DNA from: Mnemiopsis leidyi
Taxonomy: Eukaryota; Ctenophora; Tentaculata; Lobata; Bolinopsidae
DNA: 51,937 nt
Direction: 5' to 3'
Assembly: GCA_000226015.1 (NCBI GenBank)
Contig: JH154442.1
Coordinates: forward strand, 6,982 to 58,918
In this document: one piece after another, positions 31,234-45,600 of the stretch
Position numbering within the stretch: position 1 is the stretch's first letter
Layout of the letters: each line of letters opens with the position of its first letter
The notes under the pieces: generated by a model
Database searches by the model: none
What the model was told of the DNA's origin: nothing
Seen by the model: the letters and a program-made list of their open reading frames with translations, nothing else
Translations under genes and position numbers: made by a program

Positions 31234-32067
31234 ATGTTTGGATTCCTGAAAAGAAAGTCTGCTGACCCGGCTCCAGATTCCTTCTTCAGTAACTACACCC
31301 TCCTCAACAAGCTGGGACACGGTGGGTACGGGGTGGTATTCACCTGCATCAACAAGACGACTGGAGAAGTCCGTGCTGTCAAGATTGTCCATGACAGAAA
31401 GTACAGCCGCAAGACCTGGTGTCCCCGCAGACAGATGGACATGCCCGACGAGATCCTGCTTTGGGAGAGAGCCGACCATCCTTCTGTAGTCCAGCTGTGT
31501 GACCTGTTCCTGGAACAAGACTTCTGGATGTCCGTGATGGAGTACGACCCTGAGTATCTGGACCTCTTCAAAGTCCTCCTTAAATCTGGTCCTCTCAGTT
31601 CGACCGTTACACGAGTAATAATCAGACAAGTCATACAAGTAACGACATTCCTGCAATCTGTCGGAGTTGATCACAGAGACATCAAGGACGAGAACATTCT
31701 CTACAACCCCTCTACAGGACACATCAAACTCATCGACTTTGGATCATCTTCAGCAATCACCGACAAGTCTACACTACACAGTACATTCCAAGGTACTGAG
31801 GGATATGTTCCTCCTGAGTTTTACATCAAGGGTTGCTATCAAGCTCAACCTGCTGCAGTTTGGAGTATTGGGTGTCTGGCTTACACTCTCCTCAAACTAA
31901 ATCCTCCCTTTCTGAAGAAAGAAGATATTGTCGGAGGGAAGATTGTGGAGTGGGACTTCACTGAAGACAGCAGAGCTAGAGACTTTGTGGACCAATGTTT
32001 GAACTACAATGTTAATCACAGGATTTCTTTTAACTCCCTGGCTAGACATTCTTGGTTTCGAAACTAA
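31234..32067 (+). CDS. PIM-like serine/threonine protein kinase
   Basis: 277 aa, single exon, a full kinase domain with very little else. Glycine loop LGHGGYG (27-33), ATP-anchoring Lys50, alpha-C Glu73, hinge MEYDPEYLDLF with a proline like the PIM hinge, catalytic HRDIKDENIL (147-156), DFGSSS (168-173), a GTEGYVPPEF activation-segment end (187-196) and AAVWSIGCLAYTLL (207-220). HRDIKDENIL, PPE in place of APE, and the AAVWS-G motif point to the PIM family within the CAMK group. PIM kinases are constitutively active and controlled mainly by expression level, which fits the strong promoter here. AATAAA signals follow at 32125 and 32141. All catalytic residues are present. Confidence 0.87.
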   Translation: MFGFLKRKSADPAPDSFFSNYTLLNKLGHGGYGVVFTCINKTTGEVRAVKIVHDRKYSRKTWCPRRQMDMPDEILLWERADHPSVVQLCDLFLEQDFWMSVMEYDPEYLDLFKVLLKSGPLSSTVTRVIIRQVIQVTTFLQSVGVDHRDIKDENILYNPSTGHIKLIDFGSSSAITDKSTLHSTFQGTEGYVPPEFYIKGCYQAQPAAVWSIGCLAYTLLKLNPPFLKKEDIVGGKIVEWDFTEDSRARDFVDQCLNYNVNHRISFNSLARHSWFRN

Positions 32068-33526
32068 TCCAACTAATTCTTCAGCTGATTTTTCAAGCCA
32101 ACCTAAATATTTTCGTTTTATGGAAATAAATTTAGTGTGTAATAAATTACGGATTTGATGATTGATATTCGATTTTTTTTTCTTAAATAACTTTTACGTA
32201 TTAATCTTTATTGGATTAATCAATTTCAATCGAATACGATGTCTTAAGCTTGTTGTGTACTATTTTGCATAAGACGACAGACGTTCTAAGTTATAGCGCA
32301 AGGGAGAACTTGAAAAGTTTCACTACTCCTTGTGTGTCTCTACCATCAGACATTATCAACTCTACCAAGAATGAGCAGAAATTTTGAATGTCTGAGGAAT
32401 TTAGGGCACAAAAGAAACTCGTTATATTTTGGCGTGACTGTAGTCACTGGTAATGACAATGATTTTACAATTACACGAGCATTGAACACAAATTTAACAG
32501 CGATGACTGCTTTAAACAATTCTAACGTGTCCAGGCAATAAAACGTAAATCAAATCAAGATCATTATTGGACTTGTAGTTGTGATAAACAAAGCCTGCTT
32601 TAAATTCACGATTGAAAATCATATCACGATTATATGATCTATAGATTCGATTTCTTATCATATTTTCAACACAAAAATATAGATAAGACACCAGCGGAAA
32701 TTAATAAACATCACTGCAACTGGGTTTGTATAGTTTTTATAAAATCAATATGAAACATGAACAATTTTGCAAGAAAATATTCGTAATAAACATTACCTTC
32801 TCCGATATAAGAATTTTGAAAATAAAAATCAAATTCGGAAGACGATATCTTGTGGTTATGACACAGATTGTAAATTAGAGTATAAAACATGACATTTTGA
32901 CCCGTTTTAGACCAAAAATATGGTAATAAATTAAATTTTGAAATGCATTTTAGCCCAGTATGTAAACTGAAATTGGAGGGTAAACATAAATTGACTACAT
33001 AACCGTATAACCCCACACAACATCAGGGGCGTGAATCGAGAACTAGAATCCTGGTCAAGACTAGAACAATTAAACTACATTTCAAAGGACTTAATGAATG
33101 CAGCAGTTTTTTACTGGCCAAAATGAATGTTGAGCCCTGCCCTCTGTTTAAAGATTAAACTATCCAAAAAGTTATTCAAAGAAGAAACCTTCACATTTAA
33201 AAGAATTTTGGATCTACATTAAGAGTTTCAAGGAATAGAATATAGACATGGGTAAACTTAAACGAGAGACAGATATTTTTAACGTATTATAACTGCAAGT
33301 CATAAAAAACAAATAATCTATCCACCGTTTTAATAAAATACAAAATTATTAAGTGCTACGGTATGTAACGTAAGCTGAGAAACAACCTTACTTAAACAAA
33401 GCATATAGCTTCAATATTAAACCTGCTCAAACTCAACAGCACTTCAAATTTAAGGTGTCTTTAAACTCAGTTCCAAACAATCCCACCACGTTCAAGCTCA
33501 GTCTAAAACATGTTGGACCAGCAGTG
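32068..33526. other. Intergenic between kinase and formin 3' ends
   Basis: AT-rich. Convergent 3' flanks: the kinase's AATAAA signals (32125-32130 and 32141-32146) are on the left, the formin 3' UTR on the right. Frames at 32332-32541 (+) and 32711-33016 (-) are AT-driven and unassigned. Confidence 0.4.
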
Positions 33527-33643
33527 TAAAACTTCAGTTTCCAGACCAGTAGTGATAAACTTCAGTTTCCAGACCAGTAGTGTTAAACTTCAGTTTCCAG
33601 ACCAGTTGTGTTAAACTTCAGTTTCCAGACCAGTTGTGTTTAT
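33527..33643. repeat. 28-bp minisatellite spanning the formin stop codon
   Basis: Four copies with a 28-base period containing AAACTTCAGTTTCCAGACCAG. The copy nearest the gene encodes the last nine formin residues and the repeat itself supplies the TAA stop (33613-33611). The remaining copies form the first part of the 3' UTR. Confidence 0.9.
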
Positions 33644-36600
33644 CTCACTAGAACTGAGAGACATAGCCCGCTGACCGCCCCCTCCAAGACGGCTGTTCTC
33701 CAGACTGTATCTCATATCGGTCGGTTCTGAGGACTGTCTCTCATGATGGACCTCCGCATTCTCGTCTATAGGCAGCTCCAAGGAGGTCCCGGAGAAGGGA
33801 CGTTCCCGGGGGAAGCGTGTCGGGGGAGATAGAGTACCAGGGAGAGGTGGAGAGAGGCTGCCTGAAGGGGGTGGGGACACTGCCGGGGAGACAAAGGGAG
33901 GCGAGATGGAGGGTGGAGAGACTGAGTAAGACCTGGGAGATCTGATGTTTGGGTTGTAGTTCAGTGCTGGAGTTGATCTGGAGGTCTCTTTCTTCCCCAT
34001 CCCGCTAGAGACAGTAGGCTCCCGTTTAGGGACGGGAGGGGGTTCTCTTCTTATCGCGTTACTGTTCTGATCGCCCCGTATCAGGGCTTGAATGCTGGTC
34101 TGGTGTGGGTTGTCTCGAGGCAGCCGGACTTTCTGTTTGTTAAAGGAGTTGATGGAGCTGGTGGAGCCGTAACGGTCGTTGTTAGCGAACAGGTCCCGGA
34201 CATCAGTCCGCTGGCTCCTCTGGTGTTGGAAACTTCTGCAACTTCCTCCGAATGTGGAGTTTAGACGACTAACTGGCGGCATCATGCTCAATGAGGCTGC
34301 ATGCCCGACTGACCTCGACTCGTGACCCCGGGGTTTTAACCCGGCCTCGTGCCGCCTGGCTTCAGACTGGACTCTCAGAGCATCACTCTCACTCCTGGAG
34401 GTGTGGGGAGGTCCATCACTACCTGGTTTTAGAGACTCACTCTGGGAAGATAGGGTGTCATCCCCACTATCCTCACTAGACGTCTCGTCAGACTCGTAGG
34501 GGGTGTCGTCCTGCTCTCTGGTGGGTGGGGAGTGTCTGTATCTGTCTTTGTACCCCTCAGTTGACCGGCTCTGGTATTGAGCTGACCGGAACTCCGTGGA
34601 GTTGTACCGGTCGAAGTAGTCCTGAGATCTGGATCTGTTAATTGAGAGGTCCACTGATCGGTAGTTGCTGTGCATCTTCTTCAGATCTCCACTTCTTCTG
34701 TTGGGCTGGTTCCCGTTGGAATCTGTCCTGTCTTTGTTTGCGTCCGGTTGGAAGTTTAGTACTTCTCTATTCGAGTCGTATATAATCCCAACTGGTCGTT
34801 GAGGTTTGGGCGGTGGTGGTGGTGGAGAGACAAGCCTGGACTCGAGCGAAATACCAAAAGGTTCTGACTTGGTGGAGAACTCGGACTCGTACGTGTTGCG
34901 TCTGCTGTCCGGATAACCGGAGTCTGACTCCTGAGAGGAACCTCTGACAAAGACACTGTTGTCAGACTCGTTTGTAGCTCGTCTGTTCTGGTAATCATAC
35001 TCGCTCGCCTGACTGTCGTACGCCGAAATAATAGACCCGCAGTGAGACCTAGGTGGTATGGGTGGAGAGAGGAGAGAACCCTCGCTACTGCTGTTGTACC
35101 CACACGACTCGTTGCAGCTCGGTCCGTGATGTTCACAAGTCTGCTGGTTATCATCTGTCTTTATCTCCGGAGAGTAGTTGTTCCTGTTGTCGGTGTTACA
35201 CAGCAGAGAGAGGTTGTACATCTCCTTACACTCCACCACATCACAGCAGAATGTTAGTAGATTAGAGAAGTATGAGGACAGACAGAAATCTTCGATCGGC
35301 TCGCAGTAAAACTCTGCAAAATCGTTAATCCTGTTGTCCAGAGTTTTCCGTTTGTTCTTCAGACAGGTCACCCTCTTTCCAGACTCCACAATAACGGAGG
35401 TAAACTGCAACTTCACGTCTTTAGAAGCCTCGACCAGCAAGGCGCGGATCTCACGCAGCTGCAACTCTACTTTACGTAGCTCATCATCAAGTTCCTGGAT
35501 TGTTTGTTTCTTGCATTCCTCCAACTCCTCCGTCAGCTCAGACAAGAAGTCCAGGGTTTCAGGGTGTGTTTTAGCGAGGGATTGGGTAAGGAAGTGTAGC
35601 AGTGTTAGGGCAGGTTGTCGTGGTGCCTTCATAGACTTGAGCTGCTGCAGAGCTTCCAGTTTGAAACCGTGCACTATCGGACCATCATTCAGAGTATTTC
35701 CAATGTCCAGGACAAGCTTCAAAAGGTCAAAGAAGGGACAGTTAAGATCAAGTAGAGATTTGATTACGCTGGAATAATGGTTCTCGCACCCTTCAAGACT
35801 TTCCAGAGCTTTCGGGATATCAATAGTACCTAACATGCACTTCAGCCTGGTCTCAAACTCAGGAATCCTAGAGATGGATACCAGAAGAAGTTCCGACATG
35901 TCAAGAGCAACTAAATCTCCATTGTACTCGGACAGAGCGGACATCAGGGCAGGATCGCGGGGTATTATGCTGGAGAGTCTGCGGAGGGTAGAGTCCGGGA
36001 TGACGGTAGTGTCTCCGTCTATCAGAGCGTTCGTGATCAGCTCCACTGCTGCTTTTCTGTTGCTGTTCGAGTCTACTGATGCTAGGAGCAGGTTTAGGGA
36101 TATAGCTTTCTCCTCCGAGATGTATCGTAACTGAAAGATTGGTAGATAAAGGAATCTGTGAATTCGATAATCTGATCCCGGGGAAATCAGTATGAATATT
36201 GCAGCACTTTAGAGGGGGGCTGCAAAAAAACCCGAGTGGTTTCGGTAGAAAAAAAATCTGACCACAAATACTGTATCTCATCAGCATACCTTTGCCTTAT
36301 TTGGGTTGCCTTCAAAGAAATAGTTTCGAATGTTGCGAACATTGATTTTGTTCTGACAGAGGTTGACTCTAGCCCACACACTATGTTCCAGTGTAGTCTC
36401 GCTGGCGATAGCTCTCCATTCCAGGGTTTGTGGAGGTGCAAAACACCCCGGAGATTCTGGGGGCTCTGAAAGTTACCTGGTATTAACAACACACGTCGTA
36501 AGGGGGTGAAAGTTTGCAACCCAATTAATGTTTGACGAGATGATTAGGTGGCGATATTAATTAAAGGAAATTTGATCATGCCACGCAATCAACAAACTAA

Positions 36601-39600
36601 TCAGCAGAAGTGACACACAATGCTTCATATCTTGGTCCATTAGGCAGCCTGGTACAAGTGGCAATATATTTCATTATTATCCATACTGGTGTAATCTAAG
36701 CACCAGAACAAGTTAATATGGTGAAAACACCCTGATATATACAAAAAACTAATGTTTTAACAAAATACTAGTAATGTTGACGGTTTTACAGGTCCCGAAG
36801 TTGGTGCAAGTTGATGTCAAGAAAACATACCGGGAAAGCGAGCTTTATCGTCAGGCTGTATCTCGGCGCTATTTCTAGACTCCTTAAAGACACCCTGGGT
36901 ACTTCTAGGTCCAGACAGCGCATCTATAGCAGCACCCCACAGATCAGAGGTGTCCACTGTGAAAAGCAACTTTTGTACGATCTTAAGCAAGTCGTTAGAT
37001 CGTGGTGTTTTCGCAATCTGGAATTGGAATGTCAGGGTTAATAATATAAATATAATATAAAGACGGTATTTGTTTATTAATAATTATTGCCACATGACTT
37101 GTGATATGATATAATATGGCGGAGAAATGCCAATCTTGACATTACATCAAATGAACATAGAGCAAAAAAGTTCACCTTTTTCCAAAGAAGGGAGAACATA
37201 GCAGATGGATCGTTTACGTCCAAAGATGTAGTAAGCTTTCTCTCGTCCTTCGCTTTTTGCTCGTAGAAGTGTACAATTTGTTGAGCTACTGAACTGTCTT
37301 GTGTGTTTCTGAGGCTTCTCAGAACTTCCAACAGTCCCAGTGCTGTAGAGTATCGATAAGAATACTCATTTTTCGATAATTTTGAAAGGCGTACGACTTT
37401 CGTGTGCCTAATACAACTCGTGCATACTTACTAAATTGATATTTCCGATGGTCCCCGCGTGGCAAAAGTCAGGACGACTGGGTACTTCATCATATTCTCA
37501 ACTTATCAGAATCACTAAATGAACATGATAAATTGAATAATTGTGAGTGATTGGGTCTTCAATTTCCGTGCATACTTATTACATTGGCCAATACGTACGT
37601 GCAAATTTTAAATAATTTTCTCAATTTGGCACGCGCTTATAATTGGTCATGGAGCGCTGAAGGATCAACAAATATAACGTGCGGCGGAACGAATAGGCTG
37701 AGTGAGCGCGCGCGTGGGTTGTCTCTGATTTTGTTACGACGTCCATTTCATCTGATCAATGTTCTGTCTTTAGTCTGAAAATTGGGAACTAAACTTTTCA
37801 ATTTTCAAACATAACATCTCGTGTTTGGTTTCATTTCATTCAGATGTTGACAATGCCACACCGTGTTACGCTTATCCAGTAATTTGTAATGAGAAATTGG
37901 AGAACTTCCACGCCATATGAGATTTCTCGCAAATTCATAAGTTTAGCGACAAATGTGCATGAAAACTTCCGCAATTAAAATCTCAACGACTTTCTCGAAA
38001 CACGCCTAATGGAATTAACAACGAAGTTATGGAGTTAAGTTCAACACAGAGAGTATTTACTGAAGGCTCAAAGTCCATAAACGACAAAACTATGGAGCAG
38101 ACATCAGACATGCATATAAACGATTAAGTGGTCCAATATGTGTTTAACATTATTCTAGTTTTATACATTTGTAAGTGTAACTCTACGTGTAAATTCTAAG
38201 TATGAACGTGTGATACAAGTAATGTTAAGACTCACCTATCATCTCGTTCCTTAAATCAATCCGTTTATCAGATACTGTAGAGCGGTCAATAAGACAGTTT
38301 ATCAAATTGAGAAGAGATTTCCTGTATTCCACACTTTCCGTGTTTTTCAAATCTTCAATGAGAACGATAAACCGATATGATATATGCTCTGTTTTCTGAA
38401 AGAGGGGTCGTTACAGTTCAGCATTAGATATGTTTCGGCCGAAAAAAATTAACGACATAACTTTGAGGTTCTGTTTACAATTCGGTTTTCAGCCCCAAAT
38501 CAGTAATGATATAACACTATGACACGAATTTATGTATCGATATCAAAGTCTAGCCCTCAAGTGAACAATGCCAACACTGATGTGTAATCTAGGAATTTAA
38601 GGAATGCATTTCTTCAGCGTTGTGTGAAGGACCAGTTCTCCGGTGTGTCAGAGTCAAATTTCTATGTCTGTAAGATCTATGATTACAAAAGACAACATCG
38701 CTTTGCGGGCATTCGCCAGCGTTTTACAAAAAGTCTCTATAGAAAGTGTTATATTTAGCTACACTTTTACGGCCAACTAATTTTCAGTAGAAATTAGATC
38801 GTTAGCAATTAACATAGTTCCAAAAAATGAACAGACCTCATCGTCCAAAAGTTTAATTTAATTAAGTTGACAAGAATGGACAGAATTGATTATATTATTG
38901 ATCTAAAACTACATGTTAATAGTTTGCTTCTCATACGTATAAATGTATCAATATTTAAAGGAGTATAATGCGTTCTTTGATGGCGAGCTGTTATAACGTT
39001 GCATAATATTAATATTATGCTATGGATGAGGGTGTCCCGTAATGAATTTATGCAATGTATAAATCATTGTTTGTACTCTGCCAGTGATTCAGTCTTTTCA
39101 GTCTCTTTCAATAAACGAACAGTTCAGTGTAATAATCTAATGAAAGTGTGTAGAGTTCATGAACAACTGGAGCACAGATCAACATACATTTAATCATTTC
39201 TTTTATGTATAAACATGATAAAAATACATATCATTGGTGGGCAAGATTCCCTGGTGTTATACTCAAGAATAAAACAGAATATAAACTTGGCATCATATAG
39301 AATGTCAGATCTAAATTCAGACATGAGAATATTTAACAAATAACAACCTTGAAATGAGTAAAGGAATCCAGGACATATGTGTAAGCTGTAGCTGAGTGTA
39401 GAGTGAGTGTTGCTAACAAAGTCAAGATATCCCTTTTTACAAGCTCGTCGTCACTAATTAGACCTGAAATTTGGATAAAGTTTATAAATCTGAAGTACGT
39501 CGTAACACTCTTGATATAATTCATAACTTTTGGTGAGATTTCTCTTGTATGCTATGATGGCAATACAAATATCGTACATCAAAACGGTCACACAACTTTG

Positions 39601-42600
39601 TTTTCAAAATTATAATTCTGTTCCACGATGTAGAACTGGCAGTGTTTAGTCGTCTATATGAACAATGGACAGGGAGGGGCGCTCTTTGATTTATGTCCGA
39701 ATATTGGACAGTTAAAGTACGCGTTATAAATGACGAAATTTGCTAAAAACAGCTCCATATGCACTATCATAACTTAAATGTATTTGGTCATGCTTTGAAT
39801 TAGCACGTTGTACAAATTTAATAAGGAGCTAAGGACTGAGAAGAAATTTGATATTCCAACCCCGGTCATTTAAACACGATTAGAATCAGGAGTGCATCTC
39901 TAGTAACTATCTCGACACTATATTTGAACTTAAACAAATAGTTGAGAGTGATTTGAGATGCTGCTTTGATTAGCTAATATTTGAACCTTGGACTGCTGAT
40001 GGCATCTGGCAAACAGTATAATTCTTAGAGCATATCCCCTAAAGCTCTGTCCCTGAACATAAGTGTTTACACATTGCAGGAAGTTTACCTAATAACCTGA
40101 AACTTGTCTGAGATGTTGACAAATTATAGAGGCACTATGTATATTACGTAGAATCTTTAAGTTTGGATCAGTAGGATTGCAGAATGTGAGCGTAACTGTA
40201 ACCAATACATGCATGCAATAAGGAAATTCCATGGTTTGTTTATTAACAGCGCTAAACGTCATTCATTGGCCACTGCGCTGTTTATTGTCCCAATACAACA
40301 TCAAACATTCAGTGACTGTAAACGTTTAAATTTATGATACAGCGCTATAAGAGTTCATGGGTTACTGCACAACCACGTGTAACAATGTTATATGGAATCT
40401 GAAATTGTTAACGCAGAGTTCTGACTCATTGCTCGAGATACAGTTTGTGTAAAGGATGAGTGTTTCTACTGTACTTCCAAGTGTATAACTTTATGACACT
40501 TATTAAGACATTGACCAGATGTTTTCTATGTAAACAAAACCGCGCCCTATTCAGCAGAAATTCAGTTTACTGCAGTAAATCAAGAACACCAGGTAAATGT
40601 CACTTGCTGTTAAACCAATTATCTTGCTGGTTAAGGCAAAAATAATTCATGATTTCACAATCAAGATATGATCACATCAAAGGAATTTGTGCACCCACTC
40701 TCCCAACATCAGACAATTCTAGCGTTAATTTATCTTACTTTCTCAGATGATCTCTTCTAAACTCCACACAGCCGGTCAACTTATTCAGTACGCTACTTAG
40801 CTTGACATGCACATTTCCAAGATCAAAGATCTCTTTTTAGTGCTCAAACCTCCTCAAATTAGCACAGCTTTTTGCTTGCTCAATTTTTTGATCTTAGACG
40901 GGCGGCAATGTATGTAATCCGAAATTATATTTATCAAGCTCAGCAGGATTGGCGTAAAAATACGTGATGTGATAAATTCTTCGTTCCTGTCTGCCGCATT
41001 CCTCTTGATATGCAACATAATATTTTGTATAATGAAGGTTACTATAGTAATAAAAACACTAATATGTCAGTGATATGATGATATGTGACGCTGGAACACT
41101 CAAGAACTGGTAATCTGACCACGCCCCACAACCAGCAGATTGACAACGGACTGTCGAGCTTGACAGAAGGTCTACGTCAACTTAGCGGAGTTAGATCCAC
41201 ATCTCATTATGAGACAGATAGAATTAGGTCATACCGATCTGCACTGAGGAGCATTTTCATAAACTGTGAGTTGCCCCCAAGGTGCAACGTTCATGTTTCG
41301 TCATGAGTAAAATGTCGAGGATATCTTCTCTGAGCCTCTTTAATGACATTTGAAGAGGGAGTTACCAGAACAGTAAATGTACAGTCAAATGAGTTGTACC
41401 AGCAGCTCTATTTGGTGTGTTTCTAGATAGAATTATATCAAAAGGGTGTGGTTTTATCTTAGTGGGTCGATGTAGACAAGGTAACTATCACAGCAGATAT
41501 ACTGGTGCATGCATTAAACAGTATCTAAGTTTAATTCCAGTAAATCTCATTATAACTTAGTCAAAATCTAGGGTTCATCAACTATCGACAAATAGTTTTT
41601 GACAGGAATACTTGAAATACCTTTGAAGTTAGAAAATCTTAACCCACCAGATTGATTGACAATGAAATTAAATTATAAGTGTTAAACGCAATAACTTTTT
41701 ACACGTCAACTAACGTGACAAGGCTGCAAATGACCCCGGAAGCAGAGCCGAACATTATCCCATATAAGAGGACAGCTGGATAAAGATCTCCACTGTCGCT
41801 TTACAATAAATCTGTGCGGGAATATTTTCTGAGAAGCACTTTGAGAGTTCTAGAGAGTAGAGGCGCAGGTGTGATCTACAGGCAGATACAACTTTCTTCT
41901 CTCTCTCGAGCTGTTTAAAACGGTGATTTCATTCCATTCAGAGGACACAAAGTTTTGTTTGCATACATTGTTCTGAGTGCAACGTCTCCGCTTAAAAAGA
42001 CAGTGTCCTTAAAATTACCAGCCACGCCTTAAGCTGAAATATAAAGTGTATGCTCAATAGACGTTTAATGATAAGCATGTAGTGCACCGATGAAAGATAT
42101 GGATGATATGACCGCATGAAATTAAAACATTTAGTAAAATATTCAATGGTGAATTAGAAAGATCTGATAGGTTGCATGTATAATATACTGGCGCTGGTTA
42201 TGCACACAATAAAATGATTGGCCTCTAGTCTCTACAGCTGTCTCGTATCCAGATAATTTAAAATGTTATCTCGAATCTTCATAGCTCACAAATTAAAGTT
42301 ACTCTGCTAAATGTATCTAGTGTTTTGAGTGAGTTTTCAGTAGTGATGACAAGTCATTATATAAAGGTATAAAAAGGACGATGAAAACAGGTTTATCAAA
42401 AGCTCCTAACCAAAACCTATTGGTATCTCTTCATTATATGCCTTTAAAAGACGAAACCCTCCTTCATTATGTACCATGTAATAAAATTATAGAGTACTAG
42501 AGTACTTGATAAAATATCTCTAACAAAGTTCAGATTTCCGCTTCTCTTATTGTAACATGAACAAACAGATCTGACTTACACAATATGTACGATCTCGTGT

Positions 42601-45600
42601 TTCTCTTATTGTAACATGAACAAACAGATCTGACTTACACAATATGTACGATCTCGTGTTTCTCTTATTGTAACATGAACAAACAGATCTGACTTACACA
42701 ATATGTACGATCTCGTGTTCCCTCTTGCTGACCAGAGGACTCAAAATGTAGGGTAATTACTGAGACTGTTATTATACTGTTTATGGTTGGCTCAGCTCAA
42801 GTTACACACTTATATCCAACTAAAGTTTCGGTACATGAACAATAGAAAAGTTTCGCTAGGAAACCGGAGGGGGGAGGGTGTTCACTGTTCAGTGTTCAGT
42901 TCTTACTACCCCTTCCACACCTGGAATGTTTTATAAACAGAATACCGGTGTGTTCCTAAGAGAAGATAATATTTAAATGTACTAGGATTCTTATTGAAGA
43001 TACTTGACTATCACTAAGATTGCACAGAAATGTGTTATATATCTTTAGGATTTAGAGCAATATTTGAGTCCTGACATATAAAGCCCACACACCACTTTAA
43101 GGGCACTTCACTCCCTTCTTAAAAGTTCCTGCCTAAATGGCTTACCGACCAGGGCTATTAAACAACTCCCAATGTACCGGTACAGAAACAGCTGCCACAT
43201 TTCCACAGATGTTTCTGTGACTGACGTCAAACAGACCAGTACGGTACTGGCAGTACCGGAGACAGTTCCTTACCCTGCAGGTGTGGTATTTTGGACTGAA
43301 CTAGATTTCTGTCCTTGGAGTAGAAAATTTGTACACCAGTGTAGATATTGTACTTGGAGGCGTACAAATCTAGGAGGGGGAGCTACGATTCCAACGATTT
43401 TTTGGCCATTTGGCCTACCTCTGCGTGACAGGGTCATGATCAAGTTTTTTGAACGTTGACCATGGGGCAAATTCCAAGGTGTCAGGGTCATGGTCACTGC
43501 AAGACCCCCCCAAATTGAGTTGAGACACTCAAAGTCATCCTCAACTAAATAACCACTATAACCATTATACCCAGCAGCATACATCGCGTATTGTTATACT
43601 ATTGTACTAATACACTATTATTCTACTAAACATATATAATATATAATATTATAACTTTATTTATATATAATATTATAACTGTTCTATTATGCGTAGAAAG
43701 CATGACGTGACATTAACAGCACACACACACAAGACATATAAAATAATATTCCTGACTGTATTTATGCCAAAACAGGAAGAGTCTCTATACACGTATGTAC
43801 GATCTTTGTAATTGTCGTATAACTTAGCGGCCATTGGAGAAGTTGTATTGCAGTATTTGAGAGAAGATTAAGATAAGGCTTTGTTGACGTAATTGGAAAG
43901 TTTTTTATAGAAAAAAGGCTTGATGAAATTTGCCGATAACTTGATGTATTCTGAGAAGTCCTGTTATCGGTGACTGCACAGACAATGGATAACACTGATG
44001 ATAATTACTACAAATCGTTATATATCGGCAAAATTATCGAGTTTTAGGAACAGTTTTACTGGCTTACTACGCGATAAAATTTATTCAACATATTTTCTTT
44101 GACCTAAAATGAAGATCTAATCGATTTCAAGCAGCGTCTTGTCGCCAGTTTCAGAGCAATGTGCACTGTGTAAGTACTGAGTGTGTATTAGTTGCACAAT
44201 AAATCACAATATGTGCACTGTGTGTGACCTGTGTGATGACTCTGTACATTTTCAAACTGCTTTACATTGTTGAGTTGATCTTTAATAACCCCCTCATCAT
44301 CTTCAAAAGCTTCTTATATCTTGTACCTCGGTAAAGAAGAGGATACACTTGACCATACGACACGCCCAAATTAAGGATTTTGCAAACCGCACAGATTTGA
44401 CTAAGCGGGAAAGTTCCTAATTTGCACCTCCTCAAAGTGCTGGAGTGTGAGAATTGAGACAAGAGAGGGGTGTAACCAGTGTAACCAGCCTTGTCAGCAG
44501 ATTAGTTGTTGTATTGTTTAATTGATCACCCTGATTTGATGAGAAGGAAATAAGCCGAGAGCTGCTAAAACCGCAGTTTAAGGCGGAGGAAGAGACTTCA
44601 GTAGATTCCTTGACAACTGACAGCTACATCCTCAATTACAGCGTATAGAGCACTTATCAAGTGTCACACGCAATTCCCAAGTGAGTACCTGAACTATGCG
44701 AGCAATGTGTGGTATGTTGCTCTACTCTCGGGTTCCCTCACCATCATCATAAGTGTGAGCGTGACATATCTGTCTGAATTACTTTTCATTACTACTGCTC
44801 TGTGTACTCTGATTAAGCAGCTAATGTAGGAGAAAATAGTCTTCTACCCTTGGGGGTAGAATTAGGAGCAGGGCTTCTCCACAACCCCCCGAAACCCTGA
44901 CTGTGAGTCATGTGACGGTTAATGCAAGTCACGTGACCGCCTTCTTCCAGGCAATTTCAGGTGCTGACCCGTGAAGCGAGACCTCCTGCAGCCGTGTGAG
45001 CGAGGATAGTTCACTGTAATGTAATGACAAATCCTGATAAAGTACGAGTTAATTTGATTGAGTCTCAGCTGCATGAGTCACGTGATCTCGGTACTCTCTT
45101 CTGATTGGTTCAAGTTTGAAATAGACCGTTGTGATTGGTTCAACCTGGTGGGCAGTCTTAAGTATGAAATCCGCGAATATTTGCTAATGGAAGACAAGTC
45201 TGCTTTCCACGAAGTCAATTGTCGACGGTTCACTAGACAGTTAGACTAAGCAACGTATCTGCTAGACCAGGTCCGCTAATTACTTCATGTGATGTGAACA
45301 GTGAACAAGATACATTGCTGTTCAATATCTTACAAGGTTAACTTTGTGTAAAAGTTGAGATATAACAAAACAGATACAGTATGTTATAGATGGGTGTGTT
45401 ACAAGTATGTACAGATACAGTATGTTATAGATGGGTGTGTTACAAGTATGTACAGATACAGTATGTTATAGATGGGTGTGTTACAAGTATGTACACCGGC
45501 ACTGATAAATGTTATAACTACGAGGACCACAACACGTTATACAGTGCTGTAGCAGGTGTGGCAGTGTGTCTGTGTACAGAGATACATAACCAGCACAACT

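Noticed and set aside
43172..43584. 95- and 104-codon frames on opposite strands
   Set aside because: They overlap each other in a region that reads like a repeat; no conserved domain.
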